Part shown: positions 35,848 to 47,258 of the stretch, one piece after another
Layout of the letters: each line of letters starts with the position of its first letter
Position numbering within the stretch: position 1 is the stretch's first letter
Assembly: GCA_910587925.1 (NCBI GenBank)
Contig: CAJUOC010000011.1
Location: 7,881 to 71,880, forward strand
Source: an uncultured Muribaculaceae bacterium
Lineage (GTDB): Bacteria; Bacteroidota; Bacteroidia; Bacteroidales; Muribaculaceae
Direction of reading: 5' to 3'
DNA: 64,000 nucleotides
The notes under the pieces: generated by a model
What the model saw: the letters and a program-made list of their open reading frames with translations, nothing else
Databases searched by the model: none
Told to the model about the DNA's origin: nothing
Program-made: the position numbers and the translations under genes

Positions 35848-37335
35848 TTACTTGAGGCTCCACTCCGTGCCTCCGTCGCGGGTATCCTTGACGGCAAAGC
35901 CGAGCGCGCCGAGGCGGTCGCGTATCATGTCGCAGCGGGCCCAGTCTTTGGCGGCCTTGGCCTCGCGGCGCATCTCCAGCAGCAGCTCCACGGCGCCCTC
36001 ATATGGGGCGAGGTCGACTCCGCCGGCGGCGCTGCCGTCGGCTTCCAGGCGCAGGCCGAGGATGTCGAAGGCAAATGTGCGGAATAGGGCCTCGAGGGCC
36101 TCGATGTCGGCGGCGGTGGCGCGGGCTGTGCCGTCGTTGACCTGGTTTACCACGCGGCAGGCGTCAAAGAGGGTGGCGATGACTGTCGGGGTGTTGAGGT
36201 CGTCGTCGAGGGCTTCGTAGCAGCGGCGCTCCAGGTCGGCCACATCGATGTCTGAGGTGGCCGAGGGCTTGAGGTGGGCGATGCGGCGCCAGCCGTCGGT
36301 GAGGCGGCGCAGCGCGGTCTCGGCGCCCTGCAGGGCCTCGTCGCTGAAGTCGACGGTACCGCGGTAGTGGGCCTGGAGTATGAAGAATCGGATGACCATC
36401 GGCGCGTAGGGGCGGGTGAGCAGCGGATGGGTGCCGGTGAAGAATTGGTCGAGGGTGATGAAATTGCCCAGCGACTTGCCCATCTTCTGGCCGCCGATGG
36501 TGATCATATTGTTGTGCATCCAGTAGTGCACGGCCTCGCTGCCGTTGTGTGCCACCGACTGCGCTATCTCGCACTCGTGGTGGGGAAACTTCAGGTCCAT
36601 GCCGCCGCCGTGGATGTCGAAGTGCTCGCCGAGATATTTCTCGCTCATCACCGAGCACTCCAGGTGCCAGCCCGGGAAGCCTTCGCTCCAGGGCGAGGGC
36701 CAGTGCATGATGTGCTCGGGGGCGGCCTTTTTCCACAGGGCGAAGTCGGCGGGGTTGCGCTTCTCGCTCTGTCCGTCCAGGGCGCGGGTGGCCGAGAGGA
36801 GCTCGTCGATATTGCGGCCCGAGAGGCGGCCGTAGCCGTGGTCGGCGTTGTAGCGGGGCACGTCGAAGTATACCGAGCCGTCGCTCACGTATGCGTATCC
36901 GGCGTCGAGTATCTTCTTGATGTACTCGATCTGCTCGATGATGTGTCCCGATGCATGCGGCTCTATCGACGGGGGCAGCACACCCAGAGCGTCCATGGCG
37001 CGGTGGTAGCGCAGCAGGTAGTGCTGCACTACTTCCATCGGCTCGAGCTGCTCGAGGCGGGCTTTCTTGGCTATCTTGTCTTCGCCGTCGTCGGCGTCGT
37101 GCTCAAGATGGCCCACGTCGGTGATGTTGCGCACATACCGCACCTTGTATCCCAGATGAGTGAGGTAGCGGTAGAGCACGTCGAATGTGATGGCGGGGCG
37201 GGCGTGGCCCAGGTGGCCGTCGCCGTACACGGTGGGGCCGCATACGTACATGCCCACCCGGCCCGGATGCAAGGGGCGGAATAGCTCCTTGGTGCGGGTC
37301 ATCGAGTTGTAGAGCAGCAGGTCGCGGGATATCAT
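35848..37335 (-). CDS. cysS: cysteinyl-tRNA synthetase
   Basis: 495 residues. Class I synthetase: CGPTVYGDGHLGHARP contains the zinc-ligand Cys and the HIGH-type HLGH; GWHLECSVM and HHECEIAQS hold further zinc ligands; KMSKS-type motif KMGKS in GQKMGKSLGNF. Starts 3 bases after the stop of the DUF3467 gene, in the same transcript. Confidence 0.96.
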   Translation of the reverse strand: MISRDLLLYNSMTRTKELFRPLHPGRVGMYVCGPTVYGDGHLGHARPAITFDVLYRYLTHLGYKVRYVRNITDVGHLEHDADDGEDKIAKKARLEQLEPMEVVQHYLLRYHRAMDALGVLPPSIEPHASGHIIEQIEYIKKILDAGYAYVSDGSVYFDVPRYNADHGYGRLSGRNIDELLSATRALDGQSEKRNPADFALWKKAAPEHIMHWPSPWSEGFPGWHLECSVMSEKYLGEHFDIHGGGMDLKFPHHECEIAQSVAHNGSEAVHYWMHNNMITIGGQKMGKSLGNFITLDQFFTGTHPLLTRPYAPMVIRFFILQAHYRGTVDFSDEALQGAETALRRLTDGWRRIAHLKPSATSDIDVADLERRCYEALDDDLNTPTVIATLFDACRVVNQVNDGTARATAADIEALEALFRTFAFDILGLRLEADGSAAGGVDLAPYEGAVELLLEMRREAKAAKDWARCDMIRDRLGALGFAVKDTRDGGTEWSLK

Positions 37336-37338
37336 CGC

Positions 37339-37653
37339 TTAAGCCTGGAAGGGGTTGGGGATATCGGAGCCGCCGGCAGCCTGGCGGGGCATACGGGGCT
37401 CGATGGTGCCAAACATCTCCTCGTACTTCTGTATGTTGTCGCGCAGGGCAAAGAGGAGATTCTTGGCGTTTTCGGGCGACATGATGATGCGGCTCTGCAC
37501 GCGGGCCTGGGGCATGTGGGGGCCGCGGTTGATGAAGTCGAGGAAAAATTCCTGGCCCGAGTGGGCGATCATGGCCAGATTGCTGTAGCATCCGGCGGCG
37601 ACTTCGGGAGAGAGCTCTATCTTGATTTCCTGTTGCTGATTTTTCTTTTCCAT
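37339..37653 (-). CDS. DUF3467 domain protein
   Basis: 104 residues, the usual length. Contains the family core AGCYSNLAMIAHSGQEFFLDFI and RIIMSPENAKNLLFAL. Widespread in Bacteroidota, function unknown. It is the first gene of the DUF3467-cysS-helicase transcript, with a full consensus promoter directly upstream. Confidence 0.92.
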   Translation of the reverse strand: MEKKNQQQEIKIELSPEVAAGCYSNLAMIAHSGQEFFLDFINRGPHMPQARVQSRIIMSPENAKNLLFALRDNIQKYEEMFGTIEPRMPRQAAGGSDIPNPFQA

Positions 37654-37672
37654 GGGTGTGTGGTATTTTTAG

Positions 37673-37704
37673 CAAAGATAGTGCATTTGCCTTAAACCCG
37701 CAAA
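37673..37704 (-). promoter_or_regulatory. Bacteroidota promoter (TTTG-N20-TATCTTTG) of the DUF3467-cysS-helicase genes
   Basis: On the minus strand TTTG lies at 37704-37701 and TATCTTTG at 37680-37673, 20 bases apart. The start codon follows 19 bases further at 37653. Confidence 0.85.
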
Positions 37705-37710
37705 TCGTTT

Positions 37711-37808
37711 GTCGATTCATGATTCATGATTCATGATGTGCCGGGTATTGTGTCGCATCATGATGCATCGTGTCACATCATGAATCATGCATCATGCATC
37801 ATGCATCA
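37711..37808. repeat. CATGATGCAT-type repeat block directly 3' of metK
   Basis: Three ATTCATG units (37715-37737), a short palindrome around GCATCATGATGC (37756-37767), and three CATCATG units up to the metK stop. The same arrangement follows the GH13 gene at 58258-58315, with a shared ~44-base core; short relatives lie at 55024-55046 and 55550-55573. Confidence 0.8.
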
Positions 37809-39095
37809 TCAAAGGCCGAAGGCCTCGCGGATGTCGTCGACGCGGTCGAGGGCTTCCCAGGTGAAGAGCTCGACGGTGCGGGTGACGGGGGCCTCGCCGT
37901 GGGCGCTGAAGGTCTTGGTGACGGTGCTGTGGGTGCGGCCCATGTGGCCGTAGGTGCTGGTCTCGCGGTAGATGGGGGCGCGCAGCTTCAGGCGGGTCTC
38001 GATGCCGTGGGGGGTCATGTCGAAGAGCTCGGCGACGCGGCGCGAGATCTCGCCGTCGGTGAGGTCGACGCGGGCGGTGCCGTAGGTGTTGACACACAGG
38101 CTCACGGGCTCGGCCACGCCGATGGCGTATGCCACCTGCACCAGCGCGCGCGATGCCACGCCGGCGGCCACGAGGTTTTTGGCGATGTGGCGGGCGGCAT
38201 AGGCTGCCGATCGGTCGACCTTGCTGGGGTCTTTGCCCGAGAATGCGCCGCCACCGTGGGCGCCCTGGCCGCCGTAGGTGTCGACGATGATCTTGCGGCC
38301 GGTGAGGCCGGTGTCGCCGTTGGGGCCGCCGACGACAAACTTGCCGGTGGGGTTGACCAGCAGGCGCACGTCGTCGCCGATGAGCGAGCGCACGTCGTCG
38401 GGGAGCTGCTCGAGCACGCGGGGCAGCAGTATGCGGCGCACGTCGTCGGCGATGGTCTGCTGCATGGCGGCGTCGCACTCGGCCTGGGAGGCGCCGGTGG
38501 CGGCGGGGGTGACAAACTCGTCGTGCTGGGTGGAGATGACGATGGTGTCGACGCGCACGGGGCGGCCGTCGGCGGTATACTCCACGGTCACCTGGCTCTT
38601 GGAGTCGGGGCGCAGATAGGTCATGACCTTGCCCTCGCGGCGGATGGCCGAGAGCTCTTTGAGCAGGGCGTGGCTCAGGGCGAGTGTCACGGGTATGTAG
38701 AGCGGGGTCTCGTCGGTGGCATAGCCAAACATCATGCCCTGGTCGCCGGCGCCCTGCTCCTCGGCGGTGGCGCGGTCGACGCCGCGGTTGATGTCGGGGC
38801 TCTGCTCGTGCACGGCCAGCAGCACGCCGCACGAGTTGCCGTCGAAGCCCAGGTCGGAGCGGTCGTATCCGGCGTCGACAGCCACGCGGCGGGCCACGTC
38901 CATTATGTCGATATATGCCTTGGAGCGTATCTCGCCTGCGACCACTATCTGGCCGGTGGTGACGAGGGTCTCGCAGGCTACTTTTGAGTCGGGGTCATGA
39001 GCGAGGAGCTCGTCGAGCACGGCGTCGCTTATCTGGTCGGCGAGTTTGTCGGGATGTCCTTCGGAGACTGATTCGGAGGTGAAGAGGTAGTTCAT
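37809..39095 (-). CDS. metK: S-adenosylmethionine synthase
   Basis: 428 residues, normal for Bacteroidales. Makes SAM from methionine and ATP. Family motifs: TSESVSEGHPDKLADQISDA at the start, GAGDQGMMFGYA, and GGGAFSGKDPSKVDRSAAY (ATP/metal binding). It is preceded by a 190-base leader carrying a predicted SAM-II-type riboswitch and an intrinsic terminator, so feedback control by SAM is likely. Confidence 0.96.
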   Translation of the reverse strand: MNYLFTSESVSEGHPDKLADQISDAVLDELLAHDPDSKVACETLVTTGQIVVAGEIRSKAYIDIMDVARRVAVDAGYDRSDLGFDGNSCGVLLAVHEQSPDINRGVDRATAEEQGAGDQGMMFGYATDETPLYIPVTLALSHALLKELSAIRREGKVMTYLRPDSKSQVTVEYTADGRPVRVDTIVISTQHDEFVTPAATGASQAECDAAMQQTIADDVRRILLPRVLEQLPDDVRSLIGDDVRLLVNPTGKFVVGGPNGDTGLTGRKIIVDTYGGQGAHGGGAFSGKDPSKVDRSAAYAARHIAKNLVAAGVASRALVQVAYAIGVAEPVSLCVNTYGTARVDLTDGEISRRVAELFDMTPHGIETRLKLRAPIYRETSTYGHMGRTHSTVTKTFSAHGEAPVTRTVELFTWEALDRVDDIREAFGL

Positions 39096-39125
39096 AATCG
39101 CTGTTTTTTAACTTTAGCAGGTTGT

Positions 39126-39166
39126 AAAAAAAGACCGCACGTTTCGGCGCGTGGCTGAAAGTGCGG
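39126..39166 (-). terminator. intrinsic terminator inside the metK leader
   Basis: On the minus strand a stem of 6 bp (39166-39161 with 39140-39135) extended by TTTC/GAAA with one bulge is followed by a run of Ts. It lies 30 bases before the metK ATG and downstream of the promoter, so it must act as an attenuator. Confidence 0.75.
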
Positions 39167-39223
39167 GCGATTTGGCGTTGTTGCAGATGATGCGGTATCG
39201 CGCCCGTCGGGGGCGGTCACCGT

Positions 39224-39271
39224 GGATTTTAGCATTTTTTCGTGTGGTTGCAAGAGCCAAATCTGTCCACA
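39224..39271 (-). promoter_or_regulatory. predicted SAM-II-type riboswitch in the metK leader
   Basis: Reading the minus strand: a 5-bp stem TGTGG/CCACA (39271-39267 with 39247-39243) encloses a loop with GATTTGG (39263 downward) and TTGCAA, followed by an A-rich linker and TGCTAAAA (39234-39227). GATTTGGC in the loop can pair with the tail GCTAAAATC (one extra A) as a pseudoknot. Conserved GATTT, TTGCAA and GCTAAAA in this order are the SAM-II hallmarks. Position in front of metK, followed by a terminator, supports it. Confidence 0.68.
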
Positions 39272-39280
39272 TTTCGGCCG

Positions 39281-39312
39281 CAAAGGTACTGAATGCGGCT
39301 CATATATGCAAA
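39281..39312 (-). promoter_or_regulatory. metK promoter (TTTG-N20-TACCTTTG)
   Basis: Minus-strand TTTG at 39312-39309 and TACCTTTG at 39288-39281, spaced by 20 bases. The predicted start (~39275) puts the riboswitch at the very 5' end of the RNA. The -33 box lies just after the stop of the radical SAM gene. Confidence 0.85.
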
Positions 39313-39314
39313 TC

Positions 39315-40358
39315 TTAGTTGACGGTGTAGTTCATCTTTTTGGTTGAGGTGACTTCGGTGCGGCGCACGTTGGGGCGCCAGAGGCGGCGGAGCATCCCCC
39401 GGAGGGTATGGGAGCGGCGGTGGTATGCGGCAAAGCTCTCGGCGGCCATGTCGTAGGCGGGGTGCGACGAGCTGAAGCGCCCCGGCTCTGAGGATGCGCC
39501 CACGTAGTAGTATGTCAGCTCCTCGATGTAGTCGCTGAAAGAGTCGGTGTGGCCGTCCAGGGCAAGGATATTTTGCTTGGTGGGGGCGATGCACACTCGG
39601 CCCTCGGCGCGGCAGCGCTCGATGATGGGGGCGATGATCTCGTCGTAGCGGTCGATGAGCGAGCCGAGGTTGTGGTCGCTGTACGATGTGTCGCCCACGT
39701 CTTGGAACGGCCGCAGCTGCACCACGTCGAAGTCGAGCCCGGCCAGTACGCCCGTGAAGAAGTCGGCCAGGTCGGGGAGGTTCATGGAGTTGATGACGTA
39801 GTTGAGGCGTATCTTGAATGCCGGATGACGGCGCTTGGCCTGCCGCAGGGCCTCGATGAGGGCCTCGAAGCGCTCAAAGCGGGCGCCGGTCATCAGATAC
39901 TCGTAGCTCTCGGCGCGCAGGCCGTGTACCGAGAGGGTAATCTCGTCGAGGCCGGCCGATATCCAGCTCTCGAGGTCGTCGGGGGTGACTCGCTGGCCGT
40001 TGGTGGTGATGGAGATGTATGGCACTCCGGCGCGTCGGCCGCGCGCGATGATGCCGGCGAGGTCGGCGTCGAGGGTGGGCTCGGTGGCGCATCCTATCTG
40101 GAGCTTGAGGGCGCGCGGCAGCAGCGAGCGCTCTACGGTGTCGAGCATCGCGGGGGTGAGTCGCTCGCCGCGGTAGGAGCGGCGCTTGTCGGGGTCGCTC
40201 ATGTAGCACATGCGGCAGCGTATGTTGCAGGCCATCACGGGGTCGAGGTATACTCCGATGTAGCGGCGCCGCAGTGTGTGCAGGGTCATGATGCCGGCGA
40301 GGCGCAGGCGGCGCGAGCGTATGCGCCCGAAGATGCGCATGAGCGAGTATACGTTCAT
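39315..40358 (-). CDS. radical SAM protein
   Basis: 347 residues. The cluster-binding motif CNIRCRMC gives Cys44, Cys48 and Cys51 (CxxxCxxC). A TIM-barrel core follows with CATEPTLDADL and ITTNGQRVTPDDL. The C-terminal third (PTKQNILALDG ... YYVGASSEPGRFSSSHPAYD) is not a recognisable SPASM domain because no cysteine cluster is seen there. The substrate is unknown. ATG overlaps the porV stop (ATGA), so it is co-translated with porV; a link with the secretion system or its lipopolysaccharide anchor is possible but unproven. Confidence 0.88.
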   Translation of the reverse strand: MNVYSLMRIFGRIRSRRLRLAGIMTLHTLRRRYIGVYLDPVMACNIRCRMCYMSDPDKRRSYRGERLTPAMLDTVERSLLPRALKLQIGCATEPTLDADLAGIIARGRRAGVPYISITTNGQRVTPDDLESWISAGLDEITLSVHGLRAESYEYLMTGARFERFEALIEALRQAKRRHPAFKIRLNYVINSMNLPDLADFFTGVLAGLDFDVVQLRPFQDVGDTSYSDHNLGSLIDRYDEIIAPIIERCRAEGRVCIAPTKQNILALDGHTDSFSDYIEELTYYYVGASSEPGRFSSSHPAYDMAAESFAAYHRRSHTLRGMLRRLWRPNVRRTEVTSTKKMNYTVN

Positions 40359-41560
40359 CGCCGCTTGCCGAAGAGGTCTTTCAGACCGTCCATGTCAAAT
40401 GTGAGGGTGAAGCGCAGGGTCTGGTCGAGGGGCGACTGCTGGGCGGTGGCGAGCATGTAGCTGGCGTCGAGGCGCACCACGTTGAGCGAGAAGCCGGCGC
40501 CGGCGGCAAAGTACTGGCGGTTGCCCTTAAACTCGTTTTCGTAGAAATATCCTGCGCGCAGGAAAAACTGCTGGTTGTACGAGTACTCGGCGCCGAAGCT
40601 CCACGTGATCTCGCGCAGCTCTTCCTTGAAGCCGCCGGGGGCGTCGGTAAAGGACTTGAAGATGCCGGTAAACGACGACATGTCTTCCCAGTTTTCGAGC
40701 GCGTCGGTGTAGGCGGCCTGTCCCTCGGGGGTGTCGATGTCGTAGTCGGCCTGGCGCGGACGGGCGGGCACGAGCAGCTTGTTGAGGTCGAGGCTCAGGG
40801 CGAGGGTGTGGTAGTCGGCCAGCGGAAACATGAATGATGTGCCCAGGCGCAGGTTGGTGGGCAGGAAGGCGGGGTCCTCGCCATTGTTGTAGCCCACCTT
40901 GGTACCGATGTTGGAGATATTCCAGCCCCACGACCACTGGCACTCGTTGCGGCCGATGATGGGGTAGGTGGTGTAGTATCCGGCGATGTCGGCCGAGAAG
41001 GCTGAGGCGCCCGTGGTCTGGTCGCCGGCGTAGGAGTCGCTGAAGCCCAGGTCGGAGTAGATGTAGCGGAATACCACGCCCATCGAGAATTTCTCGCTCA
41101 GCTTGCGCGAGTAGCCCACGTCAAACGACATTTCGTAGGGGTTGAGCGACTGGCCGGCGTCGCCATACTCGTTTGACGTATTTACCTCGCCCAGCGAGAA
41201 GTATCGCAGCGATGCACTCAGGGCCTGGTTGTCGCCCGAGCCGATTTTCCAGTATCCGGCGAGATTGGCCAGGAAGATGTCGTTGACGAGCTTGCGCAGC
41301 CAGGGGGTGTAGCTGAGCGATACCGATGCCTTGGAGTAGGCAAAGGCGTATTTGGAGGGATTCCAGAACTGTGAGTTGGCGTCGGGGTCGGTGGCCACGC
41401 CCAGGTCGCCCATCGAGGCGCCGCGCGCGTCGGGCGCTATGCCCAGCGAGGTGACGCCGGTCTGGATGGGGTTAAACTCGTTTTTGTCCTGGGCCGTCGC
41501 GGCGGGAGCCGCCAGAGCTATGGCGGCCGCGAGCAGCAGTATATAGACCGGATGTTTCAT
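40355..41560 (-). CDS. porV: type IX secretion system outer membrane protein PorV
   Basis: 401 residues from the ATG at 41560, chosen because it begins the signal peptide MKHPVYILLLAAAIALAAPAATAQ. FadL-like 14-stranded barrel; the family stretch FNPIQTGVTSLGIAPDARGASMGDLGVAT, then QFWNPSKYAF and SLSYTPWLRKLVNDIFLA, marks PorV rather than PorQ. PorV (LptO) shuttles cargo from the translocon to PorU at the cell surface. It forms a coupled pair with the radical SAM gene. Confidence 0.94.
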   Translation of the reverse strand: MKHPVYILLLAAAIALAAPAATAQDKNEFNPIQTGVTSLGIAPDARGASMGDLGVATDPDANSQFWNPSKYAFAYSKASVSLSYTPWLRKLVNDIFLANLAGYWKIGSGDNQALSASLRYFSLGEVNTSNEYGDAGQSLNPYEMSFDVGYSRKLSEKFSMGVVFRYIYSDLGFSDSYAGDQTTGASAFSADIAGYYTTYPIIGRNECQWSWGWNISNIGTKVGYNNGEDPAFLPTNLRLGTSFMFPLADYHTLALSLDLNKLLVPARPRQADYDIDTPEGQAAYTDALENWEDMSSFTGIFKSFTDAPGGFKEELREITWSFGAEYSYNQQFFLRAGYFYENEFKGNRQYFAAGAGFSLNVVRLDASYMLATAQQSPLDQTLRFTLTFDMDGLKDLFGKRR

Positions 41561-41606
41561 GCGTTGAAGATGGTTTACCACTCTATATAACTGAAAGCGG
41601 CGGCTT

Positions 41607-43073
41607 TTATTGCCCGTCGGCAGCTTTTTCCTCGGCGGCGCGGTCTTCGGCCCATGCCCGGCAGGGATGGTAGGATGAGCCGTCGAAGCAGTGAGTGCAC
41701 AGGCGGCACTTGTCCAGGCCGATGCTCTCGACCAGAGTCTCGAGGCGGCTGAATTGCAGCGATGTTAGGCCCAGGCGGCGGCCAATCTCCTCCACCATGC
41801 GGCGGTAGCGGTCGGTGCCGGCGGTGGCATACTCGTCGAGATGGGCGTCGTGGGAGCCTTCAAAGTCCTGTATGATGCGGCGCGAGATGAGCTCCAGGTC
41901 GCTCTTCGATGCCGAGAAGCCCACGAAGGGGCAGCCGTATACCAGCGGCGGGCACGATATGCGGGCGTGTACCTCGCGGGCGCCGCAGTCGTAGAAGGTG
42001 CGCACGTTGTCGCGCAGCTGGGTGCCGCGCACGATGGAGTCGTCGCAGAAAACGACGCGGTTGTCGCGCAGTATGGCGCCGTTGGGGATGAGCTTCATAC
42101 GGGCGACCAGGTCGCGGCGGCTCTGCTGGCCGGGGGTGAAGCTGCGGGGCCAGGTCGGGGTGTATTTGAGCACGGCGCGGCGGTAGGGGATGCCTTTGCC
42201 CTCGGCGTAGCCCAGGGCGTGGCCCACGCCGGAGTCGGGGATGCCGCACACGAGGTCGGCCTCGGTGGTGTCTTCGGCGCCCATGGCACGGCCGGCCGCC
42301 TCGCGCACGGCCTCGGCGTTGATGCCGTCGTAGTCGCTGGCGGGGAAGCCGTAGTATACCCACAGGAAGGAGCATATCTGCTCGCGGCGGGCGCCGGGGC
42401 GCATCACTTCCATCGAGTCGTGGCGCAGACGCACGATCTCGCCGGGAGCCACGTCGCGCACGCGCTCGTAGCCCAGGTTGGGAAAGGCGCACGTCTCGCT
42501 CGACACGGCGTAGCCGCCATCGGCGTTGCGGCCTATCACCAGCGGAGTGCGGCCCAGGTAGTCGCGTGCGGCGATGATGCCGTCCTCGGTGAGCACGAGC
42601 ATCGAGCACGAGCCCTCCACCTTGCTGTATACCAGCTCGATGCCCTCGCGCAGAGTCTTGCCCATGTTGATGAGCAGGGCGATCAGCTCAGTCTGGTTTA
42701 TCTTGTTGGCCGAGAGCTCGCTGAAGTGCATACCCTGCTCAAGCAGCTCGGCGGCGATCTCGCGCAGATTGTTGACCTTGGCGACGGTCACCACAGCGTA
42801 GCGGCCCAGGTGAGAGTTTACGATGATAGGCTGGGGGTCGGTGTCGCTGATTACTCCCAGGCCCTGATTGCCGATGAATCGGTCGAGCTCGTCCTGGAAT
42901 TTCGAGCGGAAGTAGTCGCGCTCAAGATTGTGTATCGAGCGGTTGAAGCCCGCCTCGGGGTCAAAAGTCACCATGCCGGCGCGCTTGGTGCCGAGGTGCG
43001 AATTGTAGTCGGTGCCGTAGAAGAGGTCCTGCACGCAGGCCCGGTCAGATACGACTCCAAAAATGCCTCCCAT
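41607..43073 (-). CDS. amidophosphoribosyltransferase-like protein (PurF paralogue) without the N-terminal nucleophile cysteine
   Basis: 488 residues. The C-terminal phosphoribosyltransferase domain is intact: VVFCDDSIVRGTQ with Asp344-Asp345, and PDSGVGHALGYAEGKGIPYRRA. The N-terminal glutaminase domain is present but begins Met-Gly-Gly-Ile instead of Met-Cys-Gly-Ile, so the essential Cys1 nucleophile is missing, although RAG, GTDYNSHLGTKR and SSETCAF remain. A C-terminal CRLCTHC resembles the 4Fe-4S ligands of Bacillus-type PurF. Genes starting MGGxFG are known in Bacteroidales next to a normal PurF elsewhere; it may use ammonia or have a different role. Its start is 12 bases after the polyprenyl synthase stop. 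Confidence 0.9.
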   Translation of the reverse strand: MGGIFGVVSDRACVQDLFYGTDYNSHLGTKRAGMVTFDPEAGFNRSIHNLERDYFRSKFQDELDRFIGNQGLGVISDTDPQPIIVNSHLGRYAVVTVAKVNNLREIAAELLEQGMHFSELSANKINQTELIALLINMGKTLREGIELVYSKVEGSCSMLVLTEDGIIAARDYLGRTPLVIGRNADGGYAVSSETCAFPNLGYERVRDVAPGEIVRLRHDSMEVMRPGARREQICSFLWVYYGFPASDYDGINAEAVREAAGRAMGAEDTTEADLVCGIPDSGVGHALGYAEGKGIPYRRAVLKYTPTWPRSFTPGQQSRRDLVARMKLIPNGAILRDNRVVFCDDSIVRGTQLRDNVRTFYDCGAREVHARISCPPLVYGCPFVGFSASKSDLELISRRIIQDFEGSHDAHLDEYATAGTDRYRRMVEEIGRRLGLTSLQFSRLETLVESIGLDKCRLCTHCFDGSSYHPCRAWAEDRAAEEKAADGQ

Positions 43074-43084
43074 AAAAAATTACC

Positions 43085-44050
43085 TTAGAAGTCTCTGGAA
43101 ATTATATAGTCGAAGAGTTGTGCGATGCTGTCGGCCGCCGGGCCGGGGGGGAGAGTGGCCATCAGGGCGAGGGCGCGGTCGCGCAGGCGCGCCATGCTGG
43201 CGTATGCATATTCGATGCCGCCGGCCTCGCGGGCGTAGCGCTGGAGCAGCTCCACCTGGTCGGGGTCGAGGCTCTGGCGGGTGGCCAGCTCGAGCATGGC
43301 AGGGTCGGGCGCCACCTCCAGGGCATGGAGCAGCGGCAGAGTCACCTTGCCCTCGCGCAGGTCGTTGCCGGTGGGCTTGCCCACCTTGTCGGCCGGGAAG
43401 TAGTCAAATACATCGTCGCGTATCTGGAAGCAGAGGCCGAGCAGCTCGGCCACCTCGGCCAGCGTGTCGGCCTGCCGGGCGGGAGCGCCGGTGGCGTAGC
43501 AGCCCACGCGGGCACACGCCACAAAGAGCGACGCGGTCTTGAAGTTGATGATGCGGTAATACGCCTCCTCGCTCAGCTCATGCTCGCGGGTATTGTATAT
43601 CTGGTCGATCTCGCCCAGCGAGAGCAGCGTGCCCAGGCGCCCTACGGTCGACACGATGTCCATGTCGGCGGTGGCGATGGCGCGGTGGAGGGCGGCGCTC
43701 ACAAAGTAGTCGCCGATGAGCACCGCGATGTGATTGTCCCAGAGAGCGTTGATGGTGGGGATACCCCGGCGGAGCTTGCTCTCGTCGACCACATCATCGT
43801 GGATGAGCGAGGCATTGTGCAGCAGATCCACAGCCGCGGCGGCGCTGAGCACCTTGTCGTCGATCTGCCCGAAAAGGCGGGCACTGAGCATCACCACCAG
43901 GGGGCGTATCTGCTTGCCCTTAGAGCGCAGATAGCCCTCGATGATGTCTGTCATAAGCGGATTGTCGGTCGACAACTGCTCATGTATCAGCTCATTGAGG
44001 CGCGTCAGCTCCGGGTCGAGGGATGCTTTGATTGATTCCAGGGGGCTCAT
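43085..44050 (-). CDS. polyprenyl diphosphate synthase (octaprenyl/solanesyl type)
   Basis: 321 residues. First aspartate-rich motif DDVVD at 85-89 (in LIHDDVVDES) and second DDVFD near residue 211 (in FQIRDDVFDYF), with GKQIRPLVVML at the start of the allylic site. Long-chain trans-prenyl synthase, most probably for the menaquinone side chain in this group. It is the first gene of the transcript that continues into the PurF-like gene. Confidence 0.92.
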   Translation of the reverse strand: MSPLESIKASLDPELTRLNELIHEQLSTDNPLMTDIIEGYLRSKGKQIRPLVVMLSARLFGQIDDKVLSAAAAVDLLHNASLIHDDVVDESKLRRGIPTINALWDNHIAVLIGDYFVSAALHRAIATADMDIVSTVGRLGTLLSLGEIDQIYNTREHELSEEAYYRIINFKTASLFVACARVGCYATGAPARQADTLAEVAELLGLCFQIRDDVFDYFPADKVGKPTGNDLREGKVTLPLLHALEVAPDPAMLELATRQSLDPDQVELLQRYAREAGGIEYAYASMARLRDRALALMATLPPGPAADSIAQLFDYIISRDF

Positions 44051-44068
44051 TTACCAAAAAATATGGTG

Positions 44069-44076
44069 CAAAAGTA
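44069..44076 (-). promoter_or_regulatory. -7 promoter element of the polyprenyl synthase/PurF-like genes
   Basis: TACTTTTG on the minus strand, 18 bases before the ATG at 44050. Confidence 0.55.
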
Positions 44077-44119
44077 CTAAAAAAATCTGAATATCCCCTC
44101 ACCCGCCCCCGCCGGCATG

Positions 44120-44150
44120 AAAAAAGACGCGCCGGACGGGCGCGCCTCTA
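44120..44150 (-). terminator. terminator after the GH3/serine hydrolase gene
   Basis: On the minus strand a GC-rich stem (GGCGCGCC against GGCGCGTC, about 7 bp) with a 5-base loop is followed by six Ts (44125-44120). A second 7-bp hairpin without a T-run lies at 44179-44199. Confidence 0.65.
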
Positions 44151-44257
44151 TTGGCGTGCAGCGCCTGTATGGTCACACACCCGGCACGATTGGCCGGGTC
44201 GATATTGAGCTTTTGAGATATATAAATTGGGCAAAGTGTAGGTGCGGTGATGCGCGG

Positions 44258-47236
<2,979 letters not shown>

Positions 47237-47258
47237 GGCTTTACGGGGATGGGGAGAG

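Noticed and set aside
37711..37808. Possible CRISPR array
   Set aside because: Units are only 7-10 bases, directly adjacent, without unique spacers; no cas genes are in the window.
39224..39300. SAM-I (S-box) riboswitch in the metK leader
   Set aside because: GCAACC and GCTAAAATCC recall the S-box, but the four-way junction, GGAGGGA and kink-turn segments are absent; SAM-II fits better.
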